Assembly (NCBI RefSeq): GCF_020510445.1
Contig: NZ_JAHBAG010000001.1
Coordinates: forward strand, 2,704,501-2,768,500
Direction of reading: 5' to 3'
DNA length: 64,000 nucleotides
Source: Hydrogenophaga taeniospiralis
GTDB lineage: Bacteria; Pseudomonadota; Gammaproteobacteria; Burkholderiales; Burkholderiaceae_C
Positions within the stretch are counted from its first letter, which is position 1; each line of letters begins with the position of its first letter. Of this stretch, positions 1 through 7,777 are shown one piece after another. The notes beneath the pieces were generated by a model that saw nothing but the letters and a program-made list of their open reading frames with translations, had not been told where the DNA came from and searched no databases. The position numbers and the translations under genes were made by a program.

Positions 1-279
1 CAGGGCACGGTGGGCTACTTCGAGCGTTTCCTGAGCGCGGTGCAGCTCGAAACCACGGGCCTGCCCGAAGGCCCGGCCGCCGCCTCGCCCATGCCGGCCA
101 GCCTGGCGCTGGACGTGGGCATCGCCGCGTTCAGCAGCCTCACGCTGCACGGCGGCGACAGCCTGACCGATCCGGCCGTGCGGCGCTGGGTCGGCGAGGT
201 TTTCATCGCCGGGTTGCTGCCGCGCATGGCCGCGCGCGTGCTCGACGAGCGCTGCGAGTTTCCCGAACGCGTTCAGTAG
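1..279 (+). CDS. C-terminal part of a probable TetR-family regulator (5' end outside window)
   Basis: An open frame enters the window at base 1 and ends at a TAG at 277-279, giving 92 residues with no start of its own. The sequence is mostly helical and leucine/alanine-rich (for example FERFLSAVQLE and EVFIAGLLPRMAARVL), which resembles the C-terminal ligand-binding half of TetR/AcrR regulators. The DNA-binding domain would lie upstream and cannot be seen, so the family call is tentative. Its last bases overlap the convergent shikimate dehydrogenase-like gene by 7 bp. If it is a TetR protein it could regulate the neighbouring catabolic genes, but those have their own TetR gene at 4808-5491. 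Confidence 0.5.
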   Translation, partial: QGTVGYFERFLSAVQLETTGLPEGPAAASPMPASLALDVGIAAFSSLTLHGGDSLTDPAVRRWVGEVFIAGLLPRMAARVLDERCEFPERVQ

Positions 280-1124
280 CTCAGGCGCGCCAACGAGCGC
301 AGCAGATCGGCGCTGGCGGTGGGCAGGCCGAAGAATTCCAGGTAGGCGGGGATCTGTTCGAACAGCATGTCGGTCCCGACCTGCACGCGGCAGCCGCGCG
401 CCTGGGCCGCGGTGAGAAAGGCGGTCATCTCGGTTTTCATAACCACCTCGCCCACGAAGGTGCGCGCGTCCAGGCGCGACACGTCCAGCGGCAGCGGGTC
501 GCCTTCTTTCATGCCCATGGGCGTGGCGTTGACCACCAGATCGAAGCCGGCCGGGTCGTTGTGGCCGGTGGTCACGTCGATGGCCGGGTAGGCGGCCTTG
601 AGGCGCTGGCCCAGGGCTTCGGCCGAGGCGGTGTTCACGTCGAACAGGGTGATGGCGCCGATGCCCGCGCCCGCCAGCGAGGCGGCGATGGCGCAGCCCA
701 CGCCACCACTGCCCACCACCAGCACACGAGCGCCGGCCAGCGCCAGGCCCTTGCGCACCACGCCGCGCACGAAGCCCGCGCCGTCGAACATGTCGCCCAG
801 CAGGCGGCCGTCTTCCAGGCGTTTGACCGCGTTGCAGGCGCCGGCCACGGTCACGTTGGGCGTGACTTCGTCGAGCAGGCCCACCGTCACCACCTTGTGC
901 GGCATGGTGATGAGCGCGCCGCGGATGTTGGTGAGCGTGAACACCGACTTCAGGAACGCCGGGTAGTCCGCCGACCGGCAGCCCATGGGCACGACCACGG
1001 CGTTCACGCCCGCGTGCTCGAAGTACGGGTTGTAGATCATCGGCGACTTGAAGGTGTGGGTCGGGTAGCCGATGTGGGCGATGAGTTCGGTGTGGCCGTT
1101 GATCATGGTGAGGACGAGAGTCAC
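273..1124 (-). CDS. shikimate/quinate dehydrogenase-like oxidoreductase (AroE family, catabolic type)
   Basis: A 283-residue protein of the AroE fold: substrate-binding half first, then a Rossmann domain with GSGGVG at about residues 138-143. The catalytic lysine of the family sits in ITMPHK. The GDMFDG segment supplies the conserved aspartate. The usual SxSxSP substrate motif is altered to THTFKSP, and the asparagine motif reads GACNAV. A second, more canonical AroE is encoded at 21754-22575, so this copy is probably the catabolic or broad-specificity paralogue. It lies 39 bp downstream of a type II dehydroquinase and beyond it a TRAP transporter, all on the same strand. The listed start is GTG; an ATG 18 bp downstream (1106) gives a start closer to AroE relatives. 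Substrate is inferred. Confidence 0.85.
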   Translation of the reverse strand: MTLVLTMINGHTELIAHIGYPTHTFKSPMIYNPYFEHAGVNAVVVPMGCRSADYPAFLKSVFTLTNIRGALITMPHKVVTVGLLDEVTPNVTVAGACNAVKRLEDGRLLGDMFDGAGFVRGVVRKGLALAGARVLVVGSGGVGCAIAASLAGAGIGAITLFDVNTASAEALGQRLKAAYPAIDVTTGHNDPAGFDLVVNATPMGMKEGDPLPLDVSRLDARTFVGEVVMKTEMTAFLTAAQARGCRVQVGTDMLFEQIPAYLEFFGLPTASADLLRSLARLSY

Positions 1125-1163
1125 CCCCGCCGCGCGGGCGGTGGGGTGGGGGAATGAAGGGGG

Positions 1164-1640
1164 TCAGGGCCTTCGGGTGGCCGCCGAGTTGACGAACTTG
1201 CGCACCAGGCCGTCCATGGCGATCAGGTAGCCGTCCACCCCGAAACCGACCACGATGCCGGCCGCCGCGGGCGACACCCAGGAGTGGTGTCGGAACGCCT
1301 CGCGGGCGTGCACGTTGGAGATGTGGCACTCGATCACGGGCAGCGGCTCCACGCCCTTGATGGCGTCGTGCAGCGCAACGGAGGTGTGGGTCAGCGCACC
1401 GGGGTTGATCACCACGCCCAGGGCCTTGCCCTCTTTGTAGAGCCGGCCGTACTCGTGGATCTTGTCCAGCAGCGCGCCCTCCCAGTTGCTCTGGAAGCAC
1501 TCGACCTCGTAGCCGATCTGGGTGCCGTGGGCCTTGCAGAAGGCCTCCACATCGGCCAGCGTGGTGTGGCCGTACTGCGCGGGCTCGCGCGTGCCCAGCA
1601 GGTTGAGGTTGGGGCCGTTGAGGATGAGGATTTTTTTCAT
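1164..1640 (-). CDS. aroQ: type II 3-dehydroquinate dehydratase
   Basis: A 158-residue protein that interconverts 3-dehydroquinate and 3-dehydroshikimate. The family signature at the N-terminus is complete: ILNGPNLNLLGTREP, followed by the catalytic tyrosine in QYGHTTL. Further family motifs are NPGALTHTSVALHDAI and ECHISNVHAREAFRHHS (catalytic His). Length is normal for the dodecameric type II enzyme. The gene sits between a TRAP transporter and an AroE-like dehydrogenase. Type II enzymes serve both the shikimate pathway and quinate catabolism; this neighbourhood favours a catabolic or dual role. An interspersed hairpin-rich repeat separates it from the transporter gene. Confidence 0.95.
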   Translation of the reverse strand: MKKILILNGPNLNLLGTREPAQYGHTTLADVEAFCKAHGTQIGYEVECFQSNWEGALLDKIHEYGRLYKEGKALGVVINPGALTHTSVALHDAIKGVEPLPVIECHISNVHAREAFRHHSWVSPAAAGIVVGFGVDGYLIAMDGLVRKFVNSAATRRP

Positions 1641-1687
1641 GGCATTTCAAGGTTGGCAACAAGAAGATTCGACCACACGAAGTGTCT

Positions 1688-1781
1688 CCTCCAGCAATCA
1701 CGGTGGAACCGGCTTTGCCGGGCCACACGTGATGCCCCTTGATGGGGTGACGCGCCCGAGGGCGCGGCGCGGGGTTGGGCT
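1688..1781. repeat. intergenic hairpin-rich repeat, copy 1
   Basis: Between dctP and aroQ lies a short GC-rich block that can fold into consecutive hairpins: CCGGCtttGCCGG, CCCCttgatGGGG, and GCGCCCgaGGGCGC. It aligns closely with 59048-59135 (shared GGAACCGGCTT-GCCGGGCC core and the following CCCCTTGA-GGGG and GCGC arms) and more loosely with 21688-21756. I infer a dispersed extragenic element typical of Comamonadaceae intergenic spaces; it may also weaken read-through. Confidence 0.6.
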
Positions 1782-2779
1782 TACTTCCGTGCCTTGGCCA
1801 GTTCGGCCAGCAGTTCGTTGACCGTTGCCTCGCCCACGCTGGCGGCGTGTTTGGTGATCACCGGTTTCATCTTCTCGACCAGCTTGGCCTGCTCGGCGGC
1901 GGGCAGCTCGGAGACGGTCATGCCCGCTTTCTTCAGGTTGTCCAGCGTGCTGGCGACCGACGCGCGGGCCTGGCTGCGCTGGAACTTGGCGGACTCCAGC
2001 ACGGCCTCACCCACGATCTTCTTCTCGTCGGCCGACAGCGTGTCCCAGAACTTCTTGCTGATCACCACCGACTGCGGGTTGTACTGGTGGTTGGTCAGGG
2101 TCATGAACTTCTGCACTTCGTGCAGCTTGGCGCCCCAGATCGTGGCGACCGGGTTCTCCTGGCCGTCCACGGCTTTCTGCTCCAGCGCGGCGTACAGCTC
2201 GGGGAAGGGCAGGGGCGTGGGGTTGGCGTCCAGGGCCTTGACCCAGTCCACGTTGATCGGGTTGGGGATCACGCGCAGCTTCAGGCCGGCGATGTCCTCC
2301 ACCTTGGTGATGGCGCGCTTGCTGTTGGTGATGTTGCGAAAGCCCAGCTCGTAGTAGCCCAGGCCGACCAGGCCCTTCTCTTCCAGCTTGGCGTGCAGCT
2401 TCTTGCCGAAGGGGCCGTCGACGACCGCGTCGGCTTCCTTGCCGTTGGCGAACATGAAGGGCAGGTCGAACACCGCGAAGTCCTTGACCTGGCTGGCGAA
2501 GATGCCCGAGTTCATCGACGCCATCTCCAGCGTGCCGCCCTGCAGGGCCGAGACGTTGGCTTGGTCGCTGCCCAGCTGGCCGCTGGGGAACACGTTGACC
2601 TTGATCTTGCCGCCCGACTTGGCCGCCACGATCTCGGCGAATTTCTCCATGCCCTGGACGATGGGGTGGCCCGCGGCGTTCTGGTTGGCGAACTTGATGA
2701 CCTTGTCCTGGGCGGCGGCGATGCCGACGGCAGCCAGCGCTGCCGTGGCCACCAGGGTCTTGATGAACAGTCGTTTCAT
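1781..2779 (-). CDS. dctP: TRAP transporter substrate-binding protein, DctP family
   Basis: A 332-residue periplasmic solute receptor. It begins with a clear signal peptide (MKRLFIKTLVATAALAAVGI, likely cleaved after AAA-Q near residue 23). The mature part starts with the typical strand VIKFANQNAAGHP and the helix EKFAEIVAAKSGGKI. The DctP signature is seen in the FPSGQLGS region. The arginine that binds the substrate carboxylate in DctP proteins probably lies in the LKLRVIPNP segment. It is downstream of the two permease genes on the same strand with a 96-bp gap, which is common since the receptor is needed in excess. The substrate is likely an organic acid; the adjacent dehydroquinase and AroE-like genes suggest a hydroaromatic acid. 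Confidence 0.92.
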   Translation of the reverse strand: MKRLFIKTLVATAALAAVGIAAAQDKVIKFANQNAAGHPIVQGMEKFAEIVAAKSGGKIKVNVFPSGQLGSDQANVSALQGGTLEMASMNSGIFASQVKDFAVFDLPFMFANGKEADAVVDGPFGKKLHAKLEEKGLVGLGYYELGFRNITNSKRAITKVEDIAGLKLRVIPNPINVDWVKALDANPTPLPFPELYAALEQKAVDGQENPVATIWGAKLHEVQKFMTLTNHQYNPQSVVISKKFWDTLSADEKKIVGEAVLESAKFQRSQARASVASTLDNLKKAGMTVSELPAAEQAKLVEKMKPVITKHAASVGEATVNELLAELAKARK

Positions 2780-2875
2780 GGGATGTCTCCAGCTCTTCGG
2801 TTTGGGACGCGGTGGAAGAAAGCCCTTGCCGTGGCGTGCCCGTTCCGGGCAAGGGTGTGGAAATCGGATGTGGAC

Positions 2876-4156
2876 TCAGCCGTAGAACCAGCCCAGCGGC
2901 ACCAGCACGATCTGCGGGAACAGCACCATCAGGAACATGAGGGCGAACTGGGCGATCATGAACGGCCACACGCCTCGGGTCACCTCGTCCATGCTCACCT
3001 TGCCGACGCCGGCCACGGTGTTGAGCACCGTGCCCACCGGGGGCGTGATCAGGCCGATGGCGTTGTTCATCACGAACAGCACGCCGAAATACACCGGGTC
3101 GATGCCCGCGGCCTTGACGATGGGCATCAGCACCGGGGTGAGGATCAGGATGGTGGGTGTCATGTCCATCGCGGTGCCGACGATGATCACCAGCACCATG
3201 ATCGCGAACATCAGCAGGGTCGGGCTGTCCAGCAGCGGCTGCAGCAGCGCCACCAGTTGCATTGGCAGCTGGGCCACGGTGATCAGCCAGGCCGAGACCA
3301 TGGCGCCGGCCACCAGGAACATGATCACCGAGGTGGTCTTGGCGGCGGCCAGGAACAGGCCGTAGAGCTGCGAGAGCCTGAGTTCGCGGTAGATCACCAG
3401 CGAGATGAACAGCGCGTAGACGGCGGCGACCACGGCGGCCTCGGTCGGCGTGAACACGCCGAACTTCAGGCCCACCACCACGATGATCGGCAGGCCCAGG
3501 GCCCAGACCGCGTCGCGCAGCGCGTGCATCACTTCGGCGCGGGTCTTGCGGGCCGGCGGCGTCACGTTCTCCTTGCGCGCCACCCACCACCAGGTGAAGC
3601 ACAGCGCCACGCCCAGCAGCATGCCGGGCACGATGCCCGCCATGAACAGCTTGGAGATGGACACGTTGGCGGCGACGCCGAAGATCACGAAGCCGATCGA
3701 GGGCGGGATGATGGGGGCGATGATGGAGGCGGCGGACAGCAGGCCGGCCGAGCGCGCCTTGTCGTGACCGGCGGTGTGCATCATGGGCAGCAGCAGGGCG
3801 GCCAGGGCGGCGGCGTCGGCCACGGCCGAACCCGAGAGCGAGGCCATGATGACGGCGGCCATGATGGCCACGTAACCCAGGCCGCCGCGCACATGGCCGA
3901 CCAGGGACATGGCGAAGGCCACGATGCGCTTGGACAGGCCGCCAGCGTTCATGATCTCGCCGGCCAGCATGAAGAAGGGCACGGCCAGCAGCGGGAAGCT
4001 GTTGGAGCCTTCGATCAGGTTCTGCGCCAGGATCTGCGCGTCGAACATGTTCAGGTGCCACATCAGGGCGGCGCCGCACAGCAGCAGCGAGAAAGAGATG
4101 GGCACGCCGATCATCATCGCGGCGATGAGCGAGCCCAGGAAGATGGCAATGGTCAT
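2876..4156 (-). CDS. dctM: TRAP transporter large permease, DctM family
   Basis: A 426-residue polytopic inner-membrane protein with about 12 hydrophobic segments along its whole length. It matches DctM in length and in family features such as the start MTIAIFLGSLIAAMMIGVPI and the internal motif LSGSAVADAAALAALLLPMM. It forms the ion-coupled translocation channel and works with the small DctQ subunit at 4179-4712, whose stop lies only 22 bp upstream, and the receptor at 1781-2779. Gene order DctQ-DctM-DctP on one strand supports one transcription unit. The only notable feature is a very long antisense open frame over it, which is a GC-codon artefact. Confidence 0.94.
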   Translation of the reverse strand: MTIAIFLGSLIAAMMIGVPISFSLLLCGAALMWHLNMFDAQILAQNLIEGSNSFPLLAVPFFMLAGEIMNAGGLSKRIVAFAMSLVGHVRGGLGYVAIMAAVIMASLSGSAVADAAALAALLLPMMHTAGHDKARSAGLLSAASIIAPIIPPSIGFVIFGVAANVSISKLFMAGIVPGMLLGVALCFTWWWVARKENVTPPARKTRAEVMHALRDAVWALGLPIIVVVGLKFGVFTPTEAAVVAAVYALFISLVIYRELRLSQLYGLFLAAAKTTSVIMFLVAGAMVSAWLITVAQLPMQLVALLQPLLDSPTLLMFAIMVLVIIVGTAMDMTPTILILTPVLMPIVKAAGIDPVYFGVLFVMNNAIGLITPPVGTVLNTVAGVGKVSMDEVTRGVWPFMIAQFALMFLMVLFPQIVLVPLGWFYG

Positions 4157-4178
4157 GGGAGTTCTCTGGGGGCTCGGG

Positions 4179-4712
4179 TCAGGGGTGGGGGTCGCCGTGC
4201 GGCATGTCGTCCGATTCGCGGATGCCGATCAGCTCGCTCTCGGCCATCTGGCCGCTGAGCAGGCGCCACAGGTTGAGCAGCAGCACGGGGGCTCCCAGCA
4301 CCGCGAACACCACGCCGCTGGCGTAGAAGTAGCCCATGGAGGTTTCCATCACGGCACTGGTCGAGCCCCAGTTGATCTTGGTCTGCTCCAGCGAGCCCTG
4401 GAAGATCAGCCAGCAGATGAACAGCATCAGCAGCAGCGACAGGCCGAGGCAGGCCTTCTGGCCGGCCACCGGCAGGCGCGAGATCAGCGAATCGGTGCCC
4501 AGGTGGGCGCGTTCGTTGAGCGCGACCACAGCGCCCATGAAGGTCATCCACACGAACAGCCAGCGCGAGAGTTCTTCGGAGAGGGTGATGCCGGAGTTGA
4601 AGCCGTAGCGCATGACGACGTTGCCGAACACCATGAGCACCATCGCGGCGAGCGAAAGCACCATGAGAGCGCCCAGCAGGCGGCAATAGCCGTTGATGTA
4701 TTTCTGGACCAA
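4179..4712 (-). CDS. dctQ: TRAP transporter small permease, DctQ family
   Basis: A 177-residue inner-membrane protein with four predicted membrane segments (about residues 12-34, 49-67, 88-110 and 130-152), the standard DctQ layout. The family motif region RYGFNSGITLSEELSRWLFV precedes WMTFMGAVVAL. The start is a TTG at 4712: a strong AGGAG lies 8 bases upstream and no ATG or GTG fits better, so the Shine-Dalgarno sequence decides this unusual start. It heads the transporter operon; a candidate operator lies about 30-50 bp upstream of the start. The partner is the DctM subunit that follows at once. Confidence 0.92.
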   Translation of the reverse strand: MVQKYINGYCRLLGALMVLSLAAMVLMVFGNVVMRYGFNSGITLSEELSRWLFVWMTFMGAVVALNERAHLGTDSLISRLPVAGQKACLGLSLLLMLFICWLIFQGSLEQTKINWGSTSAVMETSMGYFYASGVVFAVLGAPVLLLNLWRLLSGQMAESELIGIRESDDMPHGDPHP

Positions 4713-4742
4713 GGAACTGTCTCCTGAATCGTTGGAATCAAT

Positions 4743-4762
4743 AATGTACGAACTGGTTAGTT
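4743..4762 (-). promoter_or_regulatory. candidate TetR operator upstream of the TRAP operon
   Basis: Read on the minus strand this is AACTAACCAGTTCGTACATT. It contains the inverted arms AACT/AGTT and shares AC(G/T)AACCAGT plus TACATT with a site at the start of the tetR gene (5473-5488). The occurrence of related sequence at the two places where this regulator would be expected to act is the basis for the call. The match is imperfect: three bases are inserted between the two halves compared with the tetR copy. Confidence 0.35.
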
Positions 4763-4807
4763 TTTAGTGATCGGTGGAAACCCTAATCTGGAGGCCGCGC
4801 AGGGGGC

Positions 4808-5491
4808 TCAGTTTTTGACGAAGCGGACCACCATGTCGACGATCGAGGCGCGGCGCAGCGTGGCCACGGTGGGCGAGGCGAAGTCCCGCTTGAAGATCAG
4901 GCCGAAGGTGTGGCGGTTGGAGACGTTGAAGAACGACAGCGCCGAGATCGAGGCGTGGATGTCGATCGGGTCCAGGCCGGCGCGGAAGATGCCTTGTTCG
5001 ACGCCGCGCGCGTAGAGCTTTTCGATCGCCGAGATGGCCTTGAGGTTGAGCGCCTGGATACTTTTGCTCTGGGCCAGGAACTGGCCGCGGTTGATGTTTT
5101 CAGAGACCACCATGCGGATGTAGGGCTCGTTGCCCGCGTGGTGGTCGAAAGTGAATTCAACCAGCCGGCGCAGCGCGGCCTCGGGCTCCAGGTCGTCGAG
5201 GTTCAGTTCGGCCTCGGTCGCCCGGACCCGGCGGTAAGCCTCTTCCAGGGCGGCCAGGTACAGACCTTCCTTGCTCTGGAAGTAGTAGTAGATCATGCGC
5301 TTGGAGGTGTGCGTCTCGTCGGCGATTTCGTCGATCCGCGCGCCCGCCAGACCCTTCTCGGCGAACTCATTCATCGCCACCTCGAGGATGTTGGCCATGG
5401 TGCGTTCGGGGTCGTTGGTGCGCGTGGGCGCCTTGGCCGCGAGCGGCTTCGCACGAACGGTTTGCCCGCGAGAATGTACTGGTTCGTTCAT
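4808..5491 (-). CDS. TetR/AcrR-family transcriptional regulator
   Basis: A 227-residue protein. After a ~25-residue basic N-terminal extension there is a clear TetR helix-turn-helix: TMANILEVAMNEFAEKGLAG, then RIDEIADETHTSKRMIYYYF and QSKEGLYLAALEEAYRRVR, at residues about 31-88. The C-terminal ~135 residues are an all-helical ligand-binding region (FTFDHHAGNEPYIRMVVSEN and following). The gene is directly upstream of the TRAP-aroQ-dehydrogenase set on the same strand, with 95 bp between its stop and dctQ, so local repression or activation of that set is likely. A TATACT hexamer lies 6 bases before the ATG, which would give a very short or leaderless transcript. The inducer is unknown. Confidence 0.9.
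   Translation of the reverse strand: MNEPVHSRGQTVRAKPLAAKAPTRTNDPERTMANILEVAMNEFAEKGLAGARIDEIADETHTSKRMIYYYFQSKEGLYLAALEEAYRRVRATEAELNLDDLEPEAALRRLVEFTFDHHAGNEPYIRMVVSENINRGQFLAQSKSIQALNLKAISAIEKLYARGVEQGIFRAGLDPIDIHASISALSFFNVSNRHTFGLIFKRDFASPTVATLRRASIVDMVVRFVKN
5473..5488 (-). promoter_or_regulatory. candidate autoregulatory operator at the tetR start
   Basis: On the minus strand this reads AACGAACCAGTACATT and begins just after the tetR start codon, close to the TATACT element. It shares ACNAACCAGT and TACATT with 4743-4762 upstream of dctQ. Placement over the transcription start fits autorepression. The inference rests on two sites only. Confidence 0.3.
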
Positions 5492-5642
5492 TTTTCCAGT
5501 ATAGGGTCAACGGCTGCGGATGGCGCGCGTGCAAAGCCGGTGATGGGCTCAAAAACCAGGGAGTTGCCGTGGTTTATACGGGTTTGCCCTTACGATCCGC
5601 CCTTGTCTTTGCCCCGCTGTCCTGCCCGGACGGCCCCATGCC

Positions 5643-6677
5643 ATGCCCTCAGCCACCGCTCACGCTTTTGCGTCGGCATTCTCAAAACGGCCCGTCGAGT
5701 CGCCACCCGAACGATGGAGCGGGCGGCTCGACCCGGACGGCTTCAAGCGCCCCGGTGGCCTGCTGATCGCGGCCCTGATGCAGGCCGCGGCGGAGCAGGA
5801 CCTGTCGCTGGGCGAACTGGCCACCACCATGGGCGTGAGCTACTGGAGCCTGAGCCAGTTGCGCATCGGCTTTCGGCCCATCGAATCGCTGGACGACGAC
5901 GTGGCGCAGGCCTGTTCCTCGTTTCTGGACCTGCCGCCCTTGACCATCGAGATGCTGGCGGGGCTGGCCGATCCTACCGAGGCCCTGGCGTCGATGCCGC
6001 TGACGGGGGAGGACATCTGGCATGCGCGCCAGTTGCTCGACACCGAGCCGGCCGAGCTGGTGCTGCTGCCCCCGCCCAACCGCATGCGACCCCTGCAATC
6101 TCTGAGCGTGGACGAGCTGGCCGCGCTGCACCAGACGCACGGCGTCAACCCGTCGGTGTGCGAGGCGGTGCGCATGGAGCTGGGGTGCCGACCGTTGTCG
6201 AAGACCGAGCGCCTGCGGGCCACGCTCGGCGGACAGGCCGCCGCCAGCGCCACGCCGCAGGCCACTGCACCGCAACCGCCCATCCTGCGCTGCGTGTGTT
6301 GCCACAAGCGCCTGCGCATCCCCCTGCTGGACGCCCCTGGCGAAGTGAGCTGCCCGACCTGTCAGACCGAGTACGCGGTGCACTGGCAGGCTTCGGTGTG
6401 CCTGGTGCAACGCATCGAGGCGCCACAGGCCGAGAGCGCCAGCGACGATGGCGACGAGGCGGCGGAGCCGGGCAGCGAGGCCGAAACATCGCCCTGGGCC
6501 GTGCTGGGCCTGGACGAGAACAGCCCCTGGGACGCCGTGGAGCGCGCCCGGCGCACGATGCTGCAGCAATACCACCCAGACCGCCTCGGCCATGTGCCGC
6601 CGCTGGTGCACAAGCTCGCTGAAAACGCATTCAAGCGCGTGAACGAGGCCTACGACACGCTCCGTTCGCGGCGCTAG
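5643..6677 (+). CDS. J-domain protein with N-terminal HTH-like region and zinc ribbon
   Basis: A 344-residue protein with three visible parts. Residues about 35-110 contain a helical region resembling a helix-turn-helix (SLGELATTMGVSYWSLSQLR). Residues about 218-242 carry two cysteine pairs, CVCC and CPTC, spaced like a zinc ribbon. Residues about 283-344 are a C-terminal J domain with the diagnostic HPD tripeptide in LQQYHPDRLG and a final helix FKRVNEAYDTLRS. The J domain stimulates DnaK ATPase, so this should recruit Hsp70 to a particular client. It is divergent from the tetR gene and convergent with the EamA gene, with no chaperone genes nearby. The domain order differs from DnaJ and CbpA, in which J is N-terminal. 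Confidence 0.85.
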   Translation: MPSATAHAFASAFSKRPVESPPERWSGRLDPDGFKRPGGLLIAALMQAAAEQDLSLGELATTMGVSYWSLSQLRIGFRPIESLDDDVAQACSSFLDLPPLTIEMLAGLADPTEALASMPLTGEDIWHARQLLDTEPAELVLLPPPNRMRPLQSLSVDELAALHQTHGVNPSVCEAVRMELGCRPLSKTERLRATLGGQAAASATPQATAPQPPILRCVCCHKRLRIPLLDAPGEVSCPTCQTEYAVHWQASVCLVQRIEAPQAESASDDGDEAAEPGSEAETSPWAVLGLDENSPWDAVERARRTMLQQYHPDRLGHVPPLVHKLAENAFKRVNEAYDTLRSRR

Positions 6678-6685
6678 CGCGCAAG

Positions 6686-6706
6686 GAGGCGGAGAACCAC
6701 CGCCTC
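6686..6706. terminator. hairpin between convergent genes
   Basis: A perfect 7-bp stem, GAGGCGG and CCGCCTC, with a 7-base loop lies 9 bases after the J-domain gene stop and before the end of the convergent EamA gene. There is no T-run, so termination would rely on the stem alone or on Rho. Confidence 0.35.
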
Positions 6707-6790
6707 GACATCGTCGCCGCCCGACCCCTGACCCGCAACCCATCACACCGTCGGTGGCCACGGCGGCCCCCTGGCGATCGGAACACCTGC

Positions 6791-7690
6791 TCAGGGCGCA
6801 GGTGTCTCCGGCGCGGGCACGACCTTGCCGCGCAACGGGTTGAACCCCGTCACCAACGCGGTCGCCAGCAGCACCAGCGCACCGCCCGCGAAGATGCCGG
6901 GCGAGACCGCTTCGCCCAGGAACAGGTGGCCCCAGGTGACGCCGAACACCGGGATCAGGAAGGCCGGGCTCATGGCCGCCACCGGCGACACGTGGCGGAT
7001 GATGCGCAGGTGCACCCAATACGCCAGGCCCGAGGTGATCACACCCAGCACCAGCATCGCGCCCAGCGCCGTGGGCGTGAACCGCGCCTGCGGCAGCGCC
7101 CACAGCGCGCCGGGCAACACCAGCACCAGCGAAGCCAGGTGGATGCCCGCAGCGATCGCCAGCGGCTGCATGCGCGTGGTGGCGCGTTTCATGAGCGGCG
7201 TGGAGAAGCCATAGCAGGCCGCTGCCGTGATGCAGGCCAGCGCCGCGGCCAGGGTCGCCGCGTCGGGCCGCACCGGCCCGAGCCGCACGATCAGCGCCAC
7301 GCCCGCGAAACCACACAGGCAGCCCAGCAGCTTGCGCGCGGTGAGCGTGTCTTCCTTGAACCAGGCCGAGGCCAGCGTGCCGAACAGCACGGCGGTGGTG
7401 TTGAGCAGGGCGCTGTAGCCGGCTGGCAGGCGCAGCGCCGCCCAGGCGTAGAGCAGAAAGGGCACCGCCACCGACAGCACGCCGAGCAGCAGCAGTTCGC
7501 GCGCGTGCTGCCAGGGCCAGTGCTGGTTGCGCCACCGCATGATCAGCGCCAGCGTGAGCGTCGCAAGCCCCACGCGCCCGCCCGCGAGCACCAGCGGCCC
7601 CAGCAGCGGGCTGGCGATGCGCAGGAACAGGAAGGAAGCGCCCCAGAGGGCGGACAGGGCGACGAGTTGGGCGAAGTGGCGGGTTTGCAC
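6791..7690 (-). CDS. EamA/DMT-superfamily transporter
   Basis: A 299-residue inner-membrane protein with about ten hydrophobic segments arranged as two EamA repeats (first near residues 6-135, second near 148-285). Typical features are the N-terminal LSALWGASFLFLRIASPLLG and the second-repeat ending VFGVTWGHLFLGEAVSPGIF. Members export or import small metabolites such as amino acids; the substrate here is unknown. The start is GTG at 7690 with no strong ribosome-binding site, so the true start could be slightly different. It stands alone between the J-domain gene (convergent) and kup (same strand, 87 bp apart). Confidence 0.88.
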   Translation of the reverse strand: MQTRHFAQLVALSALWGASFLFLRIASPLLGPLVLAGGRVGLATLTLALIMRWRNQHWPWQHARELLLLGVLSVAVPFLLYAWAALRLPAGYSALLNTTAVLFGTLASAWFKEDTLTARKLLGCLCGFAGVALIVRLGPVRPDAATLAAALACITAAACYGFSTPLMKRATTRMQPLAIAAGIHLASLVLVLPGALWALPQARFTPTALGAMLVLGVITSGLAYWVHLRIIRHVSPVAAMSPAFLIPVFGVTWGHLFLGEAVSPGIFAGGALVLLATALVTGFNPLRGKVVPAPETPAP

Positions 7691-7777
7691 CGGGGGGATT
7701 GTGCGGGGCTTCGCGCTGCGGCGCTGTCCGCTGCGGCGCAGTGGAGACAGGCGCCGCCGGGCCTGTCTCGGTGGGCG

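Noticed and set aside
1775..4258. An 827-residue open frame on the plus strand opposite the TRAP genes
   Set aside because: His/Asp/Gln-rich shadow of three well-recognised genes.
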